A DNA stretch of 15,362 nt from Sporomusaceae bacterium (lineage in GTDB: Bacteria > Bacillota > Negativicutes > DSM-13327), in NCBI GenBank assembly GCA_027492445.1, contig JAPUES010000074.1, forward strand, positions 7,219-22,580, in the 5' to 3' direction. The translations under genes and the position numbers were made by a program. Within the stretch, counting starts at the first letter, position 1. Each line of letters opens with the position of its first letter. Under the pieces are notes generated by a model. The model worked only from the letters and a program-made list of their open reading frames with translations. It did no database searches and was not told the origin of the DNA. Shown piece after piece: positions 1-6,694 of this stretch.

Positions 1-1194
1 ATAGTGGCCATGACGGGTGGCCTCATCATGGTATTATTAGGCTTGGTAAGTCAAGAAGTTGCCATTAAAGATGATATTGACTTTAATACCATTGGCCTGC
101 TTATTGGGATGATGATTTTAGTCTCGATTACACGGCGTAGCGGAATTTTTGAAGCAGTATCCATTTGGGCAGTGCAGATAACAAAAGGACAGCCTTTATC
201 ATTGCTAGCCTTACTGGCTGTGATTACGGCTGTTGCGTCCGCCCTTCTTGATAATGTTACTACCGTACTTCTCATCGTTCCCATGACGATTACTTTAACT
301 GATCGCTTGAACATTCATCCCATGCCTTTTCTAATTACCGAAATACTAGCTTCGAATATTGGGGGTACTGCCACCTTGATTGGTGATCCACCGAATATTA
401 TGATTGGTAGTGCGACCCATTTAAGCTTTATGGATTTCATTATTAATTTAGCGCCCATTATTATGATCATCTTACCAGTTACCATTGGTTTATTACTATT
501 TATGTATCGCAAAGAGCTTGTTGTGGAAGAAGAAAACCGCCTAGCAGCATTAACTTTATCACCTAAAGAACAAATAAAGGATTGGTTATTGCTAAAACAA
601 TCCTTAGTTGTTCTTACGCTTACGATAATTGGTTTTATGTTTCATGGTATGCTGCACCTTGAATCGGCAACGATTGCCATGACAGGTGCCATGCTTTTAA
701 TGTTAATTAGCCGGGAAGAACCAGAGGAAATTCTCTTACATGTAGAATGGCCCACCGTCTTTTTCTTTATTGGTTTATTTATGCTGGTGGGGGGGCTTAA
801 GTCTGCTGGCGTTATAAAAGCGTTAGCAGAGTGGGCCATGACGTTAACAGGAGGGCAACTTGACCTTACGGCCTATCTTGTCTTGTGGCTATCCGCTATT
901 GCGTCGGCATTTATTGATAATATTCCCTTTGTTGCGACCATGATTCCGATGCTACAAGAAATGAGTGCTCTATCGGGAATGCCCATGGAACCAGTATGGT
1001 GGTCGTTAGCTCTCGGTGCTTGCTTAGGAGGCAATGGTACGCTAATTGGCGCTTCTGCAAATGTCATTGTAGCTGGTCTTGCTGAAAAAAATGGTTTTCC
1101 TATTTCTTTTCGGTATTTCTTTAAAGTATGTTTTTTACTAATGATTATCTCTATTGTTATTTCTCATGTTTATGTGTATTTCCGTTATTTCTAA
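1..1194 (+). CDS. ArsB/NhaD-type ion permease, 5'-truncated by window edge
   Basis: Integral membrane transporter of the ion transporter superfamily (ArsB/NhaD/CitM-like), predicted to move an anion or exchange Na+/H+ across the cytoplasmic membrane; the substrate cannot be read from sequence. The reading frame is open from base 1 (codon ATA) and the visible 397 residues begin inside the first conserved segment, so roughly 30 N-terminal residues lie upstream of the window. There are about ten hydrophobic helices. Two internally related halves carry the family signatures: SALLDNVTTVLL followed by GGTATLIGDPPN in the first half, and SAFIDNIPFVATMIPM followed by GGNGTLIGASANV in the second. These re-entrant loops with acidic and Asn residues form the transport site in the family. 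The protein ends with a TAA at 1192-1194. No terminator lies directly behind it; the first T-tract hairpin downstream is the one at 1264-1304. Family assignment is firm, the substrate is unknown. Confidence 0.9.
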   Translation: MVAMTGGLIMVLLGLVSQEVAIKDDIDFNTIGLLIGMMILVSITRRSGIFEAVSIWAVQITKGQPLSLLALLAVITAVASALLDNVTTVLLIVPMTITLTDRLNIHPMPFLITEILASNIGGTATLIGDPPNIMIGSATHLSFMDFIINLAPIIMIILPVTIGLLLFMYRKELVVEEENRLAALTLSPKEQIKDWLLLKQSLVVLTLTIIGFMFHGMLHLESATIAMTGAMLLMLISREEPEEILLHVEWPTVFFFIGLFMLVGGLKSAGVIKALAEWAMTLTGGQLDLTAYLVLWLSAIASAFIDNIPFVATMIPMLQEMSALSGMPMEPVWWSLALGACLGGNGTLIGASANVIVAGLAEKNGFPISFRYFFKVCFLLMIISIVISHVYVYFRYF

Positions 1195-1206
1195 GATGTA
1201 AGAAAA

Positions 1207-1235
1207 TTGACTTTTATAGAAAAATATAGTATAAT
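1207..1235 (+). promoter_or_regulatory. sigma-A promoter of the racemase operon
   Basis: TTGACT at 1207-1212 and a perfect TATAAT at 1230-1235 are separated by exactly 17 bp. Transcription would start near 1242, giving a leader of about 76 nt that contains the hairpin at 1264-1304 before the racemase start at 1318. The promoter begins 12 bases after the permease stop codon. Confidence 0.8.
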
Positions 1236-1263
1236 ATGGATATTAAATATATAGTTAAGAAAA

Positions 1264-1304
1264 ACAGGTGGAGTCTGCACAACGGACTTAATCTGTTTTT
1301 TTTT
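1264..1304 (+). promoter_or_regulatory. terminator-like leader hairpin, copy 1 of a shared element
   Basis: Arms 1264-1275 and 1285-1296 form a 12-bp stem with one mismatch and G-T wobbles around a 9-nt loop (TGCACAACG), followed by nine T (1296-1304). It lies between a consensus promoter and the racemase ribosome binding site GTGGAGG (1305-1311), which abuts the T tract. This is the layout of an attenuator. Bases 1266-1294 match 4387-4415 at 27 of 29 positions, including the loop. It could instead just terminate permease transcripts. No competing antiterminator stem is obvious in the short leader. Confidence 0.65.
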
Positions 1305-1317
1305 GTGGAGGTATTCG

Positions 1318-2403
1318 ATGGAAGGATGTCCTGTTCTTGAAATTAATTTAGATAAGATTACTGAAAATGCAAATAGAGTGGTAACGCGATGTAAGGAAAA
1401 AGGAATTGATGTGCTTGGTGTGACCAAAGGATTTAGTGCCATTCATCAAATTGTGACAGCTATGATTACTGGTGGTGTTCATCATTTGGCCGATGCTAGA
1501 ATGGAAAATATTCTTGAACTGCGAAAAAGGGATATCTATAATCCTATGACTTTATTGAGAATTCCTAGACTGAGTAATGTAGAAAATGTAGTACAATATG
1601 CTGATACTAGTGTCAACTCAGAAATCTCTGTCATAGCAGCATTGGGAAAGGTCGCTACTCGTATCAAAAAAATACATAATATTATCTTGATGGTCGATGT
1701 AGGTGACCTGCGTGAAGGAGTTATGCAAGAAGACGTGCTGGATATAGCAATGCAAATACAAAAAATACAAGGTGTAAAACTAATCGGTCTAGGCACAAAT
1801 ATGGGATGTTTCGGTGGTGTACTGCCGAGCGTTAGTAATTTAGGAGTTTTGATTTCATTGAAGAAGAAGTTAGAACAGGAGATGAATTACAAACTTGACG
1901 TTATTTCTGGTGGTGGTACCTCCTCGCTTTTTTTGGTCGAAAATAATATACTCCCTGAGGGTGTCAATCAATTAAGAATTGGAGAAGGTATTTTATTGGG
2001 AACGGATACAACAAATAACCGTATTATTCCTTGGCTACATCAAGATACTTTTCGCTTGAGTGGTGAAGTGATTGAGGTTAAAGATAAACCCTCAATGCCA
2101 ATGGGAGAAAGAGGAAAAGATGCTTTTGGGAATGTTACAGAATTTATTGATATAGGGACACGGAAACGAGCTATTTTGGCCCTAGGGAAACAAGATATGT
2201 ATCTAGAAGGACTCGTTCCCCTTGAAGAAAAATATAAAATACTAGGTGGAAGCAGTGATCATACCATTGTTGATATTACCGATAAGGATGCAACCATAAA
2301 TATTGGAGATAAAATATTTTTTGGATTAACGTACCCTGGTTTGCTTTCTGCTAGTGATTCTCGTTGTATCGAAAAAAAGTTTAAAGGGAGAGGTTACCTA
2401 TGA
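1318..2403 (+). CDS. orr: ornithine/alanine racemase-family PLP enzyme
   Basis: Member of the alanine racemase N-terminal TIM-barrel family, closest in organisation to ornithine racemase (Orr), which interconverts L- and D-ornithine with pyridoxal phosphate. Near the N-terminus the strand-loop VLGVTKGF places the Schiff-base lysine at residue 37, where this family has it. Later come a glycine-rich phosphate-binding segment (ISGGGTSS) and GVNQLRIGEGILLGTD. With 361 residues it has the length of this subgroup rather than of small YggS-type proteins. The start is ATG 1318, because GTGGAGG (1305-1311) sits 6 nt upstream; a longer in-frame TTG at 1303 lies inside the T tract and is rejected. The stop TGA overlaps the next ATG in an ATGA, so the downstream acetyltransferase is probably translationally coupled. 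The racemase fold is confident; ornithine as substrate is inferred from family resemblance only. Confidence 0.8.
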   Translation: MEGCPVLEINLDKITENANRVVTRCKEKGIDVLGVTKGFSAIHQIVTAMITGGVHHLADARMENILELRKRDIYNPMTLLRIPRLSNVENVVQYADTSVNSEISVIAALGKVATRIKKIHNIILMVDVGDLREGVMQEDVLDIAMQIQKIQGVKLIGLGTNMGCFGGVLPSVSNLGVLISLKKKLEQEMNYKLDVISGGGTSSLFLVENNILPEGVNQLRIGEGILLGTDTTNNRIIPWLHQDTFRLSGEVIEVKDKPSMPMGERGKDAFGNVTEFIDIGTRKRAILALGKQDMYLEGLVPLEEKYKILGGSSDHTIVDITDKDATINIGDKIFFGLTYPGLLSASDSRCIEKKFKGRGYL

Positions 2404-2849
2404 AAGTTGAATTATTAGAAAAAGTGGAGTTATCTTTAATAACTCAATTAGTAAAGCTGGAACAAGAAGCATTCGGGATTGGTGGTATGAATGAATGGCA
2501 TCTTGTACCTTTCATTCGCCATGGCAGGGTTTATATTGGACGACAAAAAGACGAAGTAGTAGGATTGATTCAATATATGCGAGATTGGAAGAAACCACAA
2601 AAAGCATATCTAATGGGTGTATCCATTGGGCAAGAATGGCGTGGACAAGGACTAGGTACAATGCTGATGCATACTACTTTAGAATTATTAAAAGAAGAAA
2701 ATATCCAAGAGGTAGAATTAACTGTCGAGCCAAGAAATAGTGCAGCTATTAAAATATATGCAGGAAAATTAGGGTTTGTAGAGAAGGAAACAAGACTAGA
2801 TGAATATGGAACAGGTGAAAATCGTTTGGTGATGATGTTATCCTTATAA
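2400..2849 (+). CDS. GNAT-family N-acetyltransferase
   Basis: A 149-residue single-domain GNAT protein that would transfer an acetyl group from acetyl-CoA to an unknown amine. Motif A is clear: QEWRGQGLGTMLM has the R-x-x-G-x-G pyrophosphate-binding loop at residues 81-86. The later segment NSAAIKIYAGKLGFVE is the usual motif B ending in the Y-x-x-x-GF signature. The start ATG overlaps the racemase stop codon by 4 bases (ATGA), so expression is tied to the racemase. That pairing makes an amino acid or a diamine-type metabolite a reasonable substrate guess, but nothing in the sequence identifies it. The length is typical for the family and both ends are intact. Confidence 0.85.
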   Translation: MKVELLEKVELSLITQLVKLEQEAFGIGGMNEWHLVPFIRHGRVYIGRQKDEVVGLIQYMRDWKKPQKAYLMGVSIGQEWRGQGLGTMLMHTTLELLKEENIQEVELTVEPRNSAAIKIYAGKLGFVEKETRLDEYGTGENRLVMMLSL

Positions 2850-2909
2850 TGTATAGAGTCATTCTGCTTTCTGGCAGAGATGAAATAAGGAAGGAGGCTT
2901 CCAACAGTT

Positions 2910-4238
2910 ATGTCACAGTGGCCTGATAAGAATGGACAAGAAAAAATATACAAAAGTGTTTTTAGTGATGCAAGGCCTGATCGCTACTTTTTTGTAATGG
3001 TCATACTCTCTTGTACCGTTGCTACCTATGGATTGCTACTTAATAGTACGGCAGTCGTGATTGGGGCCATGCTAATTGCGCCGTTAATCGGACCCATACT
3101 TGGTGGGGCTTTAGGTGTGGCAACCAATAGTAATCTATTACTTAAAATGTCGGCCAAAGCAGAGGCTCTCGGAGCGATTACGGCAATTGTCCTAGCGGCA
3201 CTCTTGACGTTAGTGCTGCCGCGAGCAGAACTAACAGCAGAAATCATGGCACGTACGGCGCCTACCATATTGGACTTAGTGGTTGCCTTAGCGTCTGGCG
3301 CGGCAGGGACCTATGCAATGTGTGTAAGGCCTCATGGTATTACATTACCAGGAGTCGCCATTGCTACTGCCCTAATGCCACCACTATGTGTGGTGGGAAT
3401 TGGGCTCGCAAAACAAAATTTTACGGTAGTCAGTGGGGCCTTCTTATTATTTTTAGCCAATCTGATTGCCATTAACGTAGCGGCGATTGCTACCTTTGAA
3501 TTAGCAGGTTTTTCTAGAGAACTTTACCATGATGGAACAGGTAAAATCGATGACAAGAAGAAAACAACCTATCGTATGTTATATCCCGTTTTATTACTCC
3601 TTGTGATTTCCATACCACTAGCTTATATTATGTATAAAACCTATAGTCATGCTAATACAGAAAAAGTAATCAATAGTTCATTAATAGAATCCCTGGATGT
3701 TATCGCCCCCCATTCTACGTTGATTTCAGCAAAATACTACCAAAAGGGCAATCGTTATGAAGTGGATGCCGCCATTCGTACGACGCAAATTATTGCACCA
3801 GAAAACATTCGGCAGATGGAAAATCTATTGGAACTACGACTAGGACAACCAGTCGCTGTTAGTGCTGAAATTGTTTTGGTGCAAAAAGTGAATGATAAAA
3901 CCAATATTGATGTCTTCCAAGCGTTGCTGCCCAAGGTAAAAGAGAGAGAAGTTGTTGAAGTTATAAAAAGTAGTACACCAGAAGAAGTCATTGACAGTGT
4001 TTTGCGGGAAAAACTAGCATTGTTCCCTAATGCTCAGTTAGATGATTATACGTTAGAGTATAGCAAAGGCACAGGAACCTATAGAGTTACGGTAAAGATT
4101 ACTGGTTCCTCGGTGGCAGACAATCAATTAAGCCAAACGATACAAAATATTTTGGAAGAACGACTGAAGCGACGAGTTGAAGTTCGGCTAGAAATAATGG
4201 GAGAAATAAACAAATCTGTGAAAATACAAGGAGAATAG
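2910..4238 (+). CDS. DUF389-family membrane protein (TIGR00341-like)
   Basis: A 442-residue membrane protein of unknown function. After a short hydrophilic N-terminus, residues of about 25 to 260 form hydrophobic helices with the family hallmark NSTAVVIGAMLIAPLIGPI near residue 45 and a second conserved stretch ITLPGVAIATALMPPLC. The C-terminal 180 or so residues are soluble and contain two repeats resembling small BON-like alpha/beta modules: the segments ending in MENLLELRLGQPVAVSAEIV and IQNILEERLKRRVEVRLEIM look alike. Start ATG 2910 is preceded by AAGGAGG at 2891-2897, a 12-nt spacing that is rather long. It follows the acetyltransferase by 60 bp with no strong terminator between, so it may share the racemase transcript. 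Its stop is 3 bases upstream of the next promoter. No biochemical role is assigned here. Confidence 0.88.
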   Translation: MSQWPDKNGQEKIYKSVFSDARPDRYFFVMVILSCTVATYGLLLNSTAVVIGAMLIAPLIGPILGGALGVATNSNLLLKMSAKAEALGAITAIVLAALLTLVLPRAELTAEIMARTAPTILDLVVALASGAAGTYAMCVRPHGITLPGVAIATALMPPLCVVGIGLAKQNFTVVSGAFLLFLANLIAINVAAIATFELAGFSRELYHDGTGKIDDKKKTTYRMLYPVLLLLVISIPLAYIMYKTYSHANTEKVINSSLIESLDVIAPHSTLISAKYYQKGNRYEVDAAIRTTQIIAPENIRQMENLLELRLGQPVAVSAEIVLVQKVNDKTNIDVFQALLPKVKEREVVEVIKSSTPEEVIDSVLREKLALFPNAQLDDYTLEYSKGTGTYRVTVKITGSSVADNQLSQTIQNILEERLKRRVEVRLEIMGEINKSVKIQGE

Positions 4239-4241
4239 GTC

Positions 4242-4270
4242 TTGATTTTATGTTTAAAATAGGATATAAT
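4242..4270 (+). promoter_or_regulatory. sigma-A promoter of the dapB-like gene
   Basis: TTGATT at 4242-4247 and TATAAT at 4265-4270 are separated by 17 bp. The predicted start near 4277 gives an unusually long leader of about 215 nt before the start codon at 4493. The leader holds an inverted repeat (4271-4304) and the terminator-like hairpin (4387-4425). Confidence 0.75.
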
Positions 4271-4304
4271 ACTAACAACTTATATTTTTAATTAAGTTGT
4301 TAGT
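4271..4304 (+). promoter_or_regulatory. 12-bp inverted repeat at the transcription start (operator or 5' hairpin)
   Basis: ACTAACAACTTA (4271-4282) and TAAGTTGTTAGT (4293-4304) are perfect complements with a 10-nt AT-rich spacer. The repeat begins at the base right after the -10 box and spans the expected +1. No T tract follows, so it is not a standard terminator. It could be the operator of a repressor or a stabilising 5' hairpin. Confidence 0.6.
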
Positions 4305-4386
4305 GGAGCTGAATTTATTTTAATCGAAAGAAATGAAAATTAAGTTCTAATTCAATCATTACAAGTATATATTGTCAGTAAATATT

Positions 4387-4425
4387 AGGTGGAGTCTGCA
4401 CAAAGGACTTCATCTTTTCTTTTTT
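4387..4425 (+). promoter_or_regulatory. terminator-like leader hairpin, copy 2 of a shared element
   Basis: Arms 4387-4396 and 4406-4415 form an uninterrupted 10-bp stem (two G-T wobbles) around the loop TGCACAAAG, followed by the T-rich run at 4415-4425. It matches the copy at 1266-1294 at 27 of 29 bases. One of the differences (C at 4411 against A at 1290) turns the single mismatch of copy 1 into a pair, so structure is kept. It lies inside the leader of the dapB-like gene, 68 nt before the start codon, as expected for an attenuator. Confidence 0.65.
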
Positions 4426-4492
4426 AATATTACGTTGCAGTATTTCAGCAATAAGGGATTGATAAATTGTAGGCTTGAGGAGGATATATATA

Positions 4493-5260
4493 ATGAAAAA
4501 AATCAGGATTGGCATTTTTGGGTTTGGGAAAACGGGTAAAGTTGTGGCAAATGAATTTTTGAAGGATGAATTATTTAGCCTAGAGTGGGTAGTGCGTAGA
4601 GGGATGGATGACCATGGAAAGTATGCTAGTCGGCTACTAGGACATGAATTTGATGCAGGGAAAATTTTATCTGTTGCAGACGTGAATGAAGATTTTTTTC
4701 TAGAAAGACCCGTTGATGCTCTTGTTGATTTTTCTGATTCGACAGGAATTCATTTATATGAAACAGCAGCACAGGCAGGAATTAGGATTATATCTGCCAT
4801 TTCAAAATACGAACAGAAGGAATTAGATTTGCTGAAATCTTTTGCCCAGTCTACTGTAGTGCTTTATTCCCCGAATATTACTTTAGGGATTAACGTACTG
4901 ATGGTAGCTGCTCAGATTTTGCAGAAAATAGCTCCCCATGCGGATATTGAAATTGTTGAGGAACATTTTAAAGGCAAAATCGAAGTGTCAGGAACAGCGA
5001 AGAAAATTGCCAATGCCCTTAACCTTAATGTCGAAGAACACTTAAATTCAATTCGAGTAGGCGGTATTGTTGGGCGGCATGAAATCATCTTTGGTATGCC
5101 AAACCAGACCATACGATTATCCCATGATAGCATTAGTAGGGCTGCTTTTGGTCAGGGAGCTATTTTTGCTGTAAAATATCTCATGGGGCAACCACCAGGC
5201 ATGTACACAATGGAAACAATTATTGCCGAGATGTTCAGACAAAACATCCCTGTCTATTAA
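4493..5260 (+). CDS. divergent DapB-family reductase (dihydrodipicolinate reductase-like)
   Basis: A 255-residue NAD(P)H-dependent reductase with the DapB fold; true DapB reduces the dihydrodipicolinate-level intermediate in lysine and diaminopimelate synthesis. The Rossmann loop GFGKTG is at residues 10-15 and VDFSDSTG at 78-85. SPNITLGINV (126-135) corresponds to the usual APNFSxGVN, SGTA (166-169) keeps the substrate-binding turn, and the C-terminal block GGIVGRHEIIF is typical. Two hallmarks are altered. The GTTG loop reads SAIS (101-104), and the catalytic EHHRHKxDAP region reads EEHFKGKIEV (156-165), with only the first His kept and one residue fewer. The start ATG 4493 is chosen over an in-frame TTG at 4475 because GAGGAGG (4477-4483) sits 9 nt upstream. 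It may be a DapB paralogue with another substrate; a genuine DapB is not excluded. Confidence 0.75.
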   Translation: MKKIRIGIFGFGKTGKVVANEFLKDELFSLEWVVRRGMDDHGKYASRLLGHEFDAGKILSVADVNEDFFLERPVDALVDFSDSTGIHLYETAAQAGIRIISAISKYEQKELDLLKSFAQSTVVLYSPNITLGINVLMVAAQILQKIAPHADIEIVEEHFKGKIEVSGTAKKIANALNLNVEEHLNSIRVGGIVGRHEIIFGMPNQTIRLSHDSISRAAFGQGAIFAVKYLMGQPPGMYTMETIIAEMFRQNIPVY

Positions 5261-5295
5261 ACAAAGGAAGAAATGACTTTTTAGAGTAGTTTTAA

Positions 5296-5324
5296 TTGAC
5301 AAAAAGTACTCTATGTGATAATAT
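5296..5324 (+). promoter_or_regulatory. sigma-A promoter of the rplU-prp-rpmA operon
   Basis: A perfect TTGACA (5296-5301) and TAATAT (5319-5324) are 17 bp apart. The -35 lies within the arms of a short inverted repeat (AGAGTA 5283-5288, TACTCT 5307-5312). Transcription would start near 5331. Confidence 0.85.
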
Positions 5325-5330
5325 CATTCA

Positions 5331-5437
5331 ATGTAGGCGACTATGCTTACGTCCCAAACCGCACGGAGAGGTTATGAAAATTGCTATTAGCAATACCGTA
5401 TTCGGCGAGTATAGAACGAGGGAGGTGTAATGTAATA
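5331..5437 (+). promoter_or_regulatory. candidate ribosomal protein L21 leader RNA
   Basis: About 107 nt of untranslated leader precede rplU, the position of the L21 leader known from Firmicutes. Visible elements are a hairpin of 6 bp (ATTGCT/AGCAAT) near 5380-5394, a second small stem GTATTC/GAGTAT at about 5399-5413, and the ribosome binding site GGAGGTG beside it. The assignment rests on position and small stems, not on a covariance search. An ATG-TAA start-stop pair at 5430-5435 lies between the ribosome binding site and rplU. Confidence 0.55.
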
Positions 5438-5749
5438 ATGTACGCAATTATCGAAACTGGTGGTAAACAATACCGTGTTGCTGAAGGTGAAGTAATTTTC
5501 ATCGAAAAGGTTGAAGCTCTTGAAGAAGAAGCGGTTGCATTTGATCGTGTACTTACTGTTGTAAAAGACGGCGAAGTTGTGATTGGTAAACCTTTAGTTA
5601 TTGGTGCAACAGTAACTGGTAAAGTAGTTTCTCATGGTAAAGGTAAAAAGATTTTTGTTTTCAAATATAAAGCAAAATCTAACTACCGCAGACGTCAAGG
5701 TCATCGTCAGCCATATACTAAAGTTTTAATTGAAAAGATTGAAGCATAA
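5438..5749 (+). CDS. rplU: 50S ribosomal protein L21
   Basis: Structural protein of the large ribosomal subunit, binding 23S rRNA. The 103-residue sequence begins with the invariant MYAIIETGGKQYRV and ends with the conserved RRRQGHRQPYTKV block. The reading frame is open further upstream, but ATG 5438 matches the family N-terminus. The GGAGG at 5421-5425 is 12 nt away, longer than usual, because an ATG-TAA pair sits between; that first ATG is only 4 nt from the GGAGG. It is the first gene of the classical rplU-prp-rpmA operon, with prp following after 2 bases. Confidence 0.97.
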   Translation: MYAIIETGGKQYRVAEGEVIFIEKVEALEEEAVAFDRVLTVVKDGEVVIGKPLVIGATVTGKVVSHGKGKKIFVFKYKAKSNYRRRQGHRQPYTKVLIEKIEA

Positions 5750-5751
5750 GT

Positions 5752-6072
5752 ATGATCAAAATAGAGATTGTTCGTAATTCCAATCAGGCTATTGTAAGCT
5801 TTAGTGTTAAGGGACATGCTAATACTGCTCCTCACGGACAGGATATAGTATGTGCTGGTATATCCGCATTAACCCAAACAGCAGTCCTTGGAATGGATCG
5901 ACAGTTGAAAAGAAAAGTTCAGGTTAAGGTTGATCATGGTCATCTTGCCATGGACTTGTTAGATAATCCGGATGCATTAACGGATGCAATTCTGGAAACC
6001 ATGTTAATTGGTTTGACAGAGATAGGGAATCAGAATCCCAAAAGTGTTCGTATTTTAGAACGCAGGAGGTGA
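5752..6072 (+). CDS. prp: ribosomal-processing cysteine protease Prp
   Basis: Small cytoplasmic cysteine protease that removes the N-terminal extension of ribosomal protein L27. Its 106 residues carry the family signature around GHANTAPHGQDIVCAGIS, giving catalytic His22 and Cys34, the positions known for Prp. The gene sits between rplU and rpmA, its substrate gene, as in other Firmicutes. It starts 2 bases after the rplU stop codon and has no convincing ribosome binding site of its own, so it is probably translated by coupling to rplU. Its own stop codon overlaps the rpmA ribosome binding site. Confidence 0.95.
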   Translation: MIKIEIVRNSNQAIVSFSVKGHANTAPHGQDIVCAGISALTQTAVLGMDRQLKRKVQVKVDHGHLAMDLLDNPDALTDAILETMLIGLTEIGNQNPKSVRILERRR

Positions 6073-6079
6073 AGCACGG

Positions 6080-6370
6080 ATGTTTAATTTTAATTTACAA
6101 TTATTTGCCCATAAAAAAGGTGTAGGTAGTACTCGTAATGGTCGTGACAGTGAATCAAAACGCCTTGGCGTTAAGCGTCATGCAGGCCAAGTAGTAACTG
6201 CTGGTAGCATTTTGGTTCGCCAAAGAGGTACTCATTTCCATACTGGTCAAAACGTTGGTATTGGTAGTGATGATACTTTATATGCAAAAATTGCTGGACG
6301 TGTCGCTTTTGAACGCAAAGGCCGCAATGATCGTCAAGTAAGCGTATATGCAATTGAAGATGCTATCTAA
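6080..6370 (+). CDS. rpmA: 50S ribosomal protein L27 with Prp-cleavable leader
   Basis: Large-subunit ribosomal protein whose N-terminus reaches towards the peptidyl transferase centre. The 96-residue precursor starts MFNFNLQLF followed by AHKKGVGSTRNGRDS. The latter equals the N-terminus of L27 from species lacking an extension, so the first nine residues are the propeptide removed by Prp, with cleavage inferred between Phe9 and Ala10. AGGAGGT at 6064-6070 is the ribosome binding site and contains the first base of the prp stop. The gene is followed at once by a strong terminator, which ends the operon. Confidence 0.97.
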   Translation: MFNFNLQLFAHKKGVGSTRNGRDSESKRLGVKRHAGQVVTAGSILVRQRGTHFHTGQNVGIGSDDTLYAKIAGRVAFERKGRNDRQVSVYAIEDAI

Positions 6371-6378
6371 GATAGACG

Positions 6379-6413
6379 CCTGCGGCTGAGTTAGCCGCAG
6401 GTATTATTTTTTT
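6379..6413 (+). terminator. intrinsic terminator of rplU-prp-rpmA
   Basis: CCTGCGGCT (6379-6387) and AGCCGCAGG (6393-6401) form a perfect GC-rich 9-bp stem with a 5-nt loop. It is followed by a T-rich tail ending in seven T (6407-6413), and lies 8 bases after the rpmA stop. Confidence 0.95.
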
Positions 6414-6415
6414 GC

Positions 6416-6572
6416 GGAATCAGAAAGTATGACACTTTCTTGATTCCAAGCAAGGGCAACTAAGGCTTGGCCGAGGCCAAGTTTTCTATGGCGGTAAAAC
6501 GTTGAAGAGTAGAGACGCATAGAACACAGAGAAAAGGCAAGTATAACCCTCTGCGCTCTTTGGGTCTCTACT
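6416..6572. repeat. palindrome-rich intergenic element (REP/MITE-like)
   Basis: This fills most of the 324-base gap between rpmA and the Spo0B-like gene. It holds three consecutive inverted repeats. GGAATCAGAAAGT pairs with ACTTTCTTGATTCC (6416-6447, one bulge); CTTGGCC and GGCCAAG form a compact palindrome near 6475-6490; AGTAGAGAC (6508-6516) pairs with GTCTCTACT (6564-6572), enclosing a smaller CAGAG/CTCTG stem. No gene is supported here. The minus strand is open across much of it, but the translation has the look of a repeat rather than a protein. Copy number elsewhere in the genome is unknown from this window. Confidence 0.5.
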
Positions 6573-6642
6573 GTTTTTACAAGGAAAGTAGTATTTTTGC
6601 TAATCATTTCTAAAAAAACTATAAAAGCAGGCCAAAGTATTG

Positions 6643-6648
6643 TATAAT
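6643..6648 (+). promoter_or_regulatory. possible -10 box upstream of the Spo0B-like gene
   Basis: A perfect TATAAT lies 47 bases before the start codon at 6695, but no good -35 is found 16-18 bp upstream. A promoter is expected here, because the strong terminator at 6379-6413 precedes this gene. Confidence 0.35.
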
Positions 6649-6694
6649 TATAGGTAATTTTATAGGATGGTCCATAGGAAGGAATGATTAGAAG

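Noticed and set aside
1260..1304. T-box or lysine riboswitch in the leader
   Set aside because: GGTGG resembles part of the T-box antiterminator, but the rest of the T-box sequence and the long specifier stem are absent, and the leader is too short for a lysine riboswitch.
2495..2740. Plus-strand 81-codon open frame inside the acetyltransferase gene
   Set aside because: Shadow frame of the GNAT gene; the GNAT frame has motif A and coupled translation.
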